Assembly (NCBI GenBank): GCA_015060975.1
Contig: SUXI01000009.1
Span: 61,794-125,793 of the forward strand
Source of the DNA: Bacteroidales bacterium
GTDB lineage: Bacteria; Bacteroidota; Bacteroidia; Bacteroidales; Muribaculaceae
Direction of reading: 5' to 3'
Length of the DNA: 64,000 nt
Positions 60,935 through 64,000 of the stretch are shown here, one piece after another. The number at the start of each line of letters is the position of its first letter. Within the stretch, counting starts at the first letter, position 1. The notes beneath the pieces were generated by a model. The model had not been told where the DNA came from and did no database searches. It saw only the letters and a program-made list of their open reading frames with translations. The position numbers and the translations under genes are program-made.

Positions 60935-62185
60935 TCATTCAATACTTTTTATAAAAATATCACTATATATGCGTTGGGTAGCGCCAAGATTTTCTTTAAT
61001 GTAATTTCCTGCGATCTTTGAGGCTTTCTCAAGAGCTGCTTTGTTGGTTATAAGTTTTGTCAATATTGTTTCACATTCTTCTTGACTTTTAATCACAAAT
61101 CCACCCCCCATTGCAATTAAATCAATAGCTTCTTTAAATTTATGATATTTGGGACCAAATACAACAGGTATATCATATACAGCCGCTTCATTGATGTTGT
61201 GAATACCTGCACCAAATCCGCCACCAATATATGCAATATCGCCATAGCGATAAATGCTCGACAACAAGCCGAAACAATCTATTATCAAACATTTCACCGA
61301 CTTTATTTCGGCAGCATCATCGGCATATTTCTCATATTCCGACAGCAACATCGAGTTGTCAAATCGTTGCAACATGCTTTGTAATCGTGCTTGGTCAAAT
61401 TGATGTGGCGCTATAATCACTTTCACATCATGGGTATTTACCCATTGCGCATATATATCTTCATCGGCAGCCCAACTGCTTCCCACAATAATTGTGTGAC
61501 GAGCCTCACTTTTAAATCGCTCGATTAATGGCAAATTGGTTGTTGTGCGCATTATATCGGTTACACGGTCAAAGCGTGTATCGCCTGCGATGGTAACATT
61601 TTCCACACCTATGCCGACAAGTAGCTGTTGCGACGCTTCATCTTGCACATAAATATGCTTAAAGCATCTAAGCATGCCACGGAACATTCCCCCCCACCAC
61701 TTGAAAAATGGTTGTTTTGCTCTGAAAATTGACGAAATGAGATACGTTGGAATATTCTTTCGTCTCAACTCTTGCAAATAGTTGCCCCAAAATTCATATT
61801 TGACAAATATCGCCATATCCACCTTCACGGCATCGAGAAAGCTTCGCGCATTGCCCGGCGTGTCAAATGGAAGATAGCACACTGCATCAACCCCTTCGTA
61901 ATTTTTTCTCACCTCATAACCCGATGGGGAGAAGAATGTGAGTAATATTTTGCGTGAAGGGTTTTCGCGTTTTATCATCTCTATCAATGGACGTCCCTGC
62001 TCAAACTCGCCAAGCGACGACACATGAATCCAGATATAAGTCGATTTTTTATCTATAACACGATTAAGATAGTCGATAGTCGCATTTTGTCCATCAATCA
62101 TCTTTCGCACTTTATCACTACGCATTGCCACCATTCGTGCCACTGCGCCATAGAGCGCAATCCCCATGTTATAGAAAATATTCAT
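60935..62185 (-). CDS. waaA: 3-deoxy-D-manno-octulosonic acid transferase
   Basis: This 416-aa GT30 enzyme attaches Kdo to lipid A precursors at the inner membrane. An N-terminal membrane-associated segment precedes SSLGEFEQG with catalytic Glu60. Further on come FVKYEFWGNYL, GDTRFDRV, and the nucleotide-sugar GGGFGAGIHNINEAA motif. The length is normal. It is 26 bp after gltX and is probably cotranscribed with it. Confidence 0.94.
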   Translation of the reverse strand: MNIFYNMGIALYGAVARMVAMRSDKVRKMIDGQNATIDYLNRVIDKKSTYIWIHVSSLGEFEQGRPLIEMIKRENPSRKILLTFFSPSGYEVRKNYEGVDAVCYLPFDTPGNARSFLDAVKVDMAIFVKYEFWGNYLQELRRKNIPTYLISSIFRAKQPFFKWWGGMFRGMLRCFKHIYVQDEASQQLLVGIGVENVTIAGDTRFDRVTDIMRTTTNLPLIERFKSEARHTIIVGSSWAADEDIYAQWVNTHDVKVIIAPHQFDQARLQSMLQRFDNSMLLSEYEKYADDAAEIKSVKCLIIDCFGLLSSIYRYGDIAYIGGGFGAGIHNINEAAVYDIPVVFGPKYHKFKEAIDLIAMGGGFVIKSQEECETILTKLITNKAALEKASKIAGNYIKENLGATQRIYSDIFIKSIE

Positions 62186-62211
62186 TTTAATACTCGCAAA
62201 TTGAGAAACTA

Positions 62212-63738
62212 TTATTTTTTGATATTTTCAACACCGGCAAGGACTCGTTTCATTGTTTCCTCTTTGCCAATCAATTCGGTAATATCAAACATGTGTGGAC
62301 CTTTACATTCGCCCACAACAGTGAGACGGAAAGCATTCATCACATTACCCATGTGATAGCCTTTTTCGGTAATCCAATCAAGCACTGCAGGTTCAGCAGT
62401 CGCACATGAGAAATCATCAAGACCTCGAAGCACCTCTACGAGGGCTGTCATCACCGCAGGAGATTCTTCTTTCCAACGTTTCTTCACCGCCTTTTCTTCA
62501 TATTCTGTAGGAGCGACAAAGAAGAAACGAGTTACGTCCCAAAGGTCGCGAATAAAGTTCACGCGGTCTTTCACCATCGCCACTGCACGAGTGATATATT
62601 CATCACTGAAATCTTCCACATTCACCCCATTCTCTTTCAAAATAGGCTTGAACATTTCGGCAAGAGTAGCATCGGGCACTTCTTGTATATATTTGTGGTT
62701 AAACCACTTTCCTTTTTCAAAATCAAATTTTGCACCCGATTTTGAACAATGATTGAGTGAGAACTTAGCGATAAGTTCGTCCATCGACATAATTTCAGTG
62801 TCATCACCGGGATTCCAACCAAGCAACGCAAGGAAGTTAACCACAGCTTCGGGAAGATAACCCGATTCACGATAACCCGATGAGACTTCACCGCTCTTTG
62901 GGTCGTGCCACTCAAGTGGGAACACAGGAAAGCCAAGGCGGTCTCCATCACGCTTGCTTAATTTACCTTTCCCATCGGGTTTGAGCAACAATGGCAAGTG
63001 CACAAAATCGGGCATAGTATCAGCCCAACCAAATGCTTCATAAAGCAATACATGGAGAGGTGCCGATGGCAACCATTCTTCACCACGAATCACATGCGAC
63101 ACGAGCATCAAATGGTCATCGACAATATTTGCCAAGTGATATGTAGGAAGATCATCGGCGCTCTTATAAAGCACTTTATCATCAAGCACGCTTGAATTGA
63201 TTGTCACTTTGCCACGGATAAGATCATTTACAACCACATCGCGACCGGGTTCAATCTTGAAACGTACCACATATTTTTCGCCATCGGCAATCAACTTATC
63301 CACATCTTCTTTAGCGAGAGAAAGAGAGTTACGCATTGAAAGACGTGTTGACGCATCATATTGGAAATTTGCCACTTCTTGGCGTTTTGCATCAAGTTCT
63401 TCGGGGGTGTCAAAAGCGATATAAGCCTTGCCTTTATCGAGCAACATTTTCACATGTTCGCGATAAATGTCGCGGCGTTCGCTTTGCTTATATGGACCAT
63501 AAGCACCACCTTCGCTCACACCCTCATCAATCTTTATTCCGAGCCAGGCAAGAGACTCATTGATATATTGCTCTGCCCCGGGCACAAAACGCTGTGAATC
63601 GGTGTCTTCAATGCGAAGAATCATATCACCACCATGCTGACGAGCAAACAAATAATTATATAACGCAGTGCGCACACCACCGATGTGCAAAGGCCCCGTT
63701 GGCGACGGAGCAAATCTTACTCTTACCTTTTGGTTCAT
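62212..63738 (-). CDS. gltX: Glutamate-tRNA ligase
   Basis: This 508-aa class Ib synthetase has the HIGH-type motif in [11 protein letters not shown] (11-21) and the KMSKS-type motif KLSKRDG near residue 260. A GHSEY-free, GluRS-like editing-less helical anticodon domain follows. It charges tRNA-Glu (and possibly tRNA-Gln if a GatCAB system exists). A palindromic -7 box pair lies just upstream. It heads a gltX-waaA unit. Confidence 0.96.
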   Translation of the reverse strand: MNQKVRVRFAPSPTGPLHIGGVRTALYNYLFARQHGGDMILRIEDTDSQRFVPGAEQYINESLAWLGIKIDEGVSEGGAYGPYKQSERRDIYREHVKMLLDKGKAYIAFDTPEELDAKRQEVANFQYDASTRLSMRNSLSLAKEDVDKLIADGEKYVVRFKIEPGRDVVVNDLIRGKVTINSSVLDDKVLYKSADDLPTYHLANIVDDHLMLVSHVIRGEEWLPSAPLHVLLYEAFGWADTMPDFVHLPLLLKPDGKGKLSKRDGDRLGFPVFPLEWHDPKSGEVSSGYRESGYLPEAVVNFLALLGWNPGDDTEIMSMDELIAKFSLNHCSKSGAKFDFEKGKWFNHKYIQEVPDATLAEMFKPILKENGVNVEDFSDEYITRAVAMVKDRVNFIRDLWDVTRFFFVAPTEYEEKAVKKRWKEESPAVMTALVEVLRGLDDFSCATAEPAVLDWITEKGYHMGNVMNAFRLTVVGECKGPHMFDITELIGKEETMKRVLAGVENIKK

Positions 63739-63754
63739 TCCTTTAAATGTTTTT

Positions 63755-63770
63755 TAACTTTGCAAAGTTA
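63755..63770 (-). promoter_or_regulatory. Palindromic -7 box upstream of gltX
   Basis: TAACTTTGCAAAGTTA is a perfect 16-bp palindrome of two back-to-back TAnnTTTG boxes. The minus-strand box (63763-63770) fits gltX, ending 24 bp before the start. The plus-strand box points to 63771-63940, which contains no gene. Confidence 0.5.
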
Positions 63771-63944
63771 CTAAAAAATTGTGGTAATTTTATTCAAACA
63801 CTTGAAATATATCTTATTTCAGCAAAATATATTGTAATTGTGTATATCGTTAATATATTCCGAAATAATTAACCATAAACACATTTCTCCTAAACTTTAT
63901 TCATTAAACTAACAATTATACTATGCAAAACCTATAAACAACAA

Positions 63945-63974
63945 AGCCCCGACTCAGAATCCTGAATCGGGGCT
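63945..63974 (-). terminator. Terminator of the rRNA operon
   Basis: AGCCCCGA (63945-63952) pairs with TCGGGGCT (63967-63974), and four more inner pairs are possible. On the minus strand it is followed by TTTGTTGTTT. It comes right after the 5S rRNA end and probably ends the rRNA operon. Confidence 0.8.
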
Positions 63975-63983
63975 CTCTAGATA

Positions 63984-64000
63984 GGGGGCGGTGACCTACT
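63984..64000 (-). rRNA. rrf: 5S rRNA, 3' end (partial)
   Basis: The last bases of the window read on the minus strand as AGTAGGTCACCGCC plus a few more bases. This matches the conserved 3' end of bacterial 5S rRNA (GGGAGAGTAGGTC-CCGCC in Bacteroides). The exact 3' end is uncertain by a few bases. The gene continues beyond the right edge, and a strong hairpin follows it. Confidence 0.8.

Overview
The window is chromosomal DNA from a gut-type Bacteroidetes, order Bacteroidales, with low G+C. Several things point there. Promoters carry the Bacteroidetes -7 box TAnnTTTG, usually followed by GC. There is a PorQ-type type IX secretion protein, TonB C-terminal domain proteins, lipoproteins with GLUG repeats, a BspA-type leucine-rich repeat protein, and an argR-acyltransferase-argG-argC order that I recall from Bacteroides. 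The family Muribaculaceae is my best guess, but it is inference only. The right edge reaches the 3' end of a 5S rRNA gene on the minus strand, so an rRNA operon lies just outside.

Layout: 1-2131 (minus) is porQ-cmk-ispH. 2397-4403 holds a secreted TonB_C protein and a FadL-type porin, ending at a strong terminator against a MATE exporter. 5898-14628 is a glycogen/alpha-glucan neighbourhood: glycogen phosphorylase and a GT3-type glycogen synthase on the minus strand, a secreted pullulanase on the plus strand, and beside them a Ser/Thr kinase fused through a membrane segment to a TonB_C domain. 15047-20899 is a six-gene operon of exported proteins of unknown function (two DUF6175-like paralogues, a C-terminal barrel protein, a DUF4923-like protein and two others). 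It is the best candidate here for an undescribed envelope module. A 266-bp element with inverted ends separates it from radA, an RNA 2'-O-methyltransferase gene and a GIY-YIG/RAMA-like gene.

24353-31337 is a patchwork restriction-modification islet. An intact type III-like mod-res pair is followed by a 72-aa protein, a truncated RecN/DndD-like ATPase, a type I hsdS tail, a Bro-N/Fic fusion gene, a frameshifted hsdS and a cysteine-rich remnant. ahpC-ahpF follows, then two large tandem GLUG-repeat lipoproteins. The first of these has an inserted segment of about 225 residues containing a very hydrophobic stretch. Next come a RelA/SpoT homologue whose synthetase half appears dead, a serine-hydrolase lipoprotein, and a small accessory islet: a primase zinc-finger remnant plus an AAA_14/DUF4143 ATPase preceded by four direct repeats at exactly 33-bp spacing.

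45848-63738 is mostly housekeeping: metA, a U32 protease-family gene, an L,D-transpeptidase, a BspA-like protein, a BASS transporter, a Crp regulator, a CoA-transferase, miaB, an MFS exporter, the arginine operon (argR, GNAT, argG, pspC, argC), and gltX-waaA. Start codons were corrected where a -7 box lies inside or just before a longer reading frame (glgA, the 15047 gene, the GIY-YIG gene, the serine hydrolase and the U32 gene).
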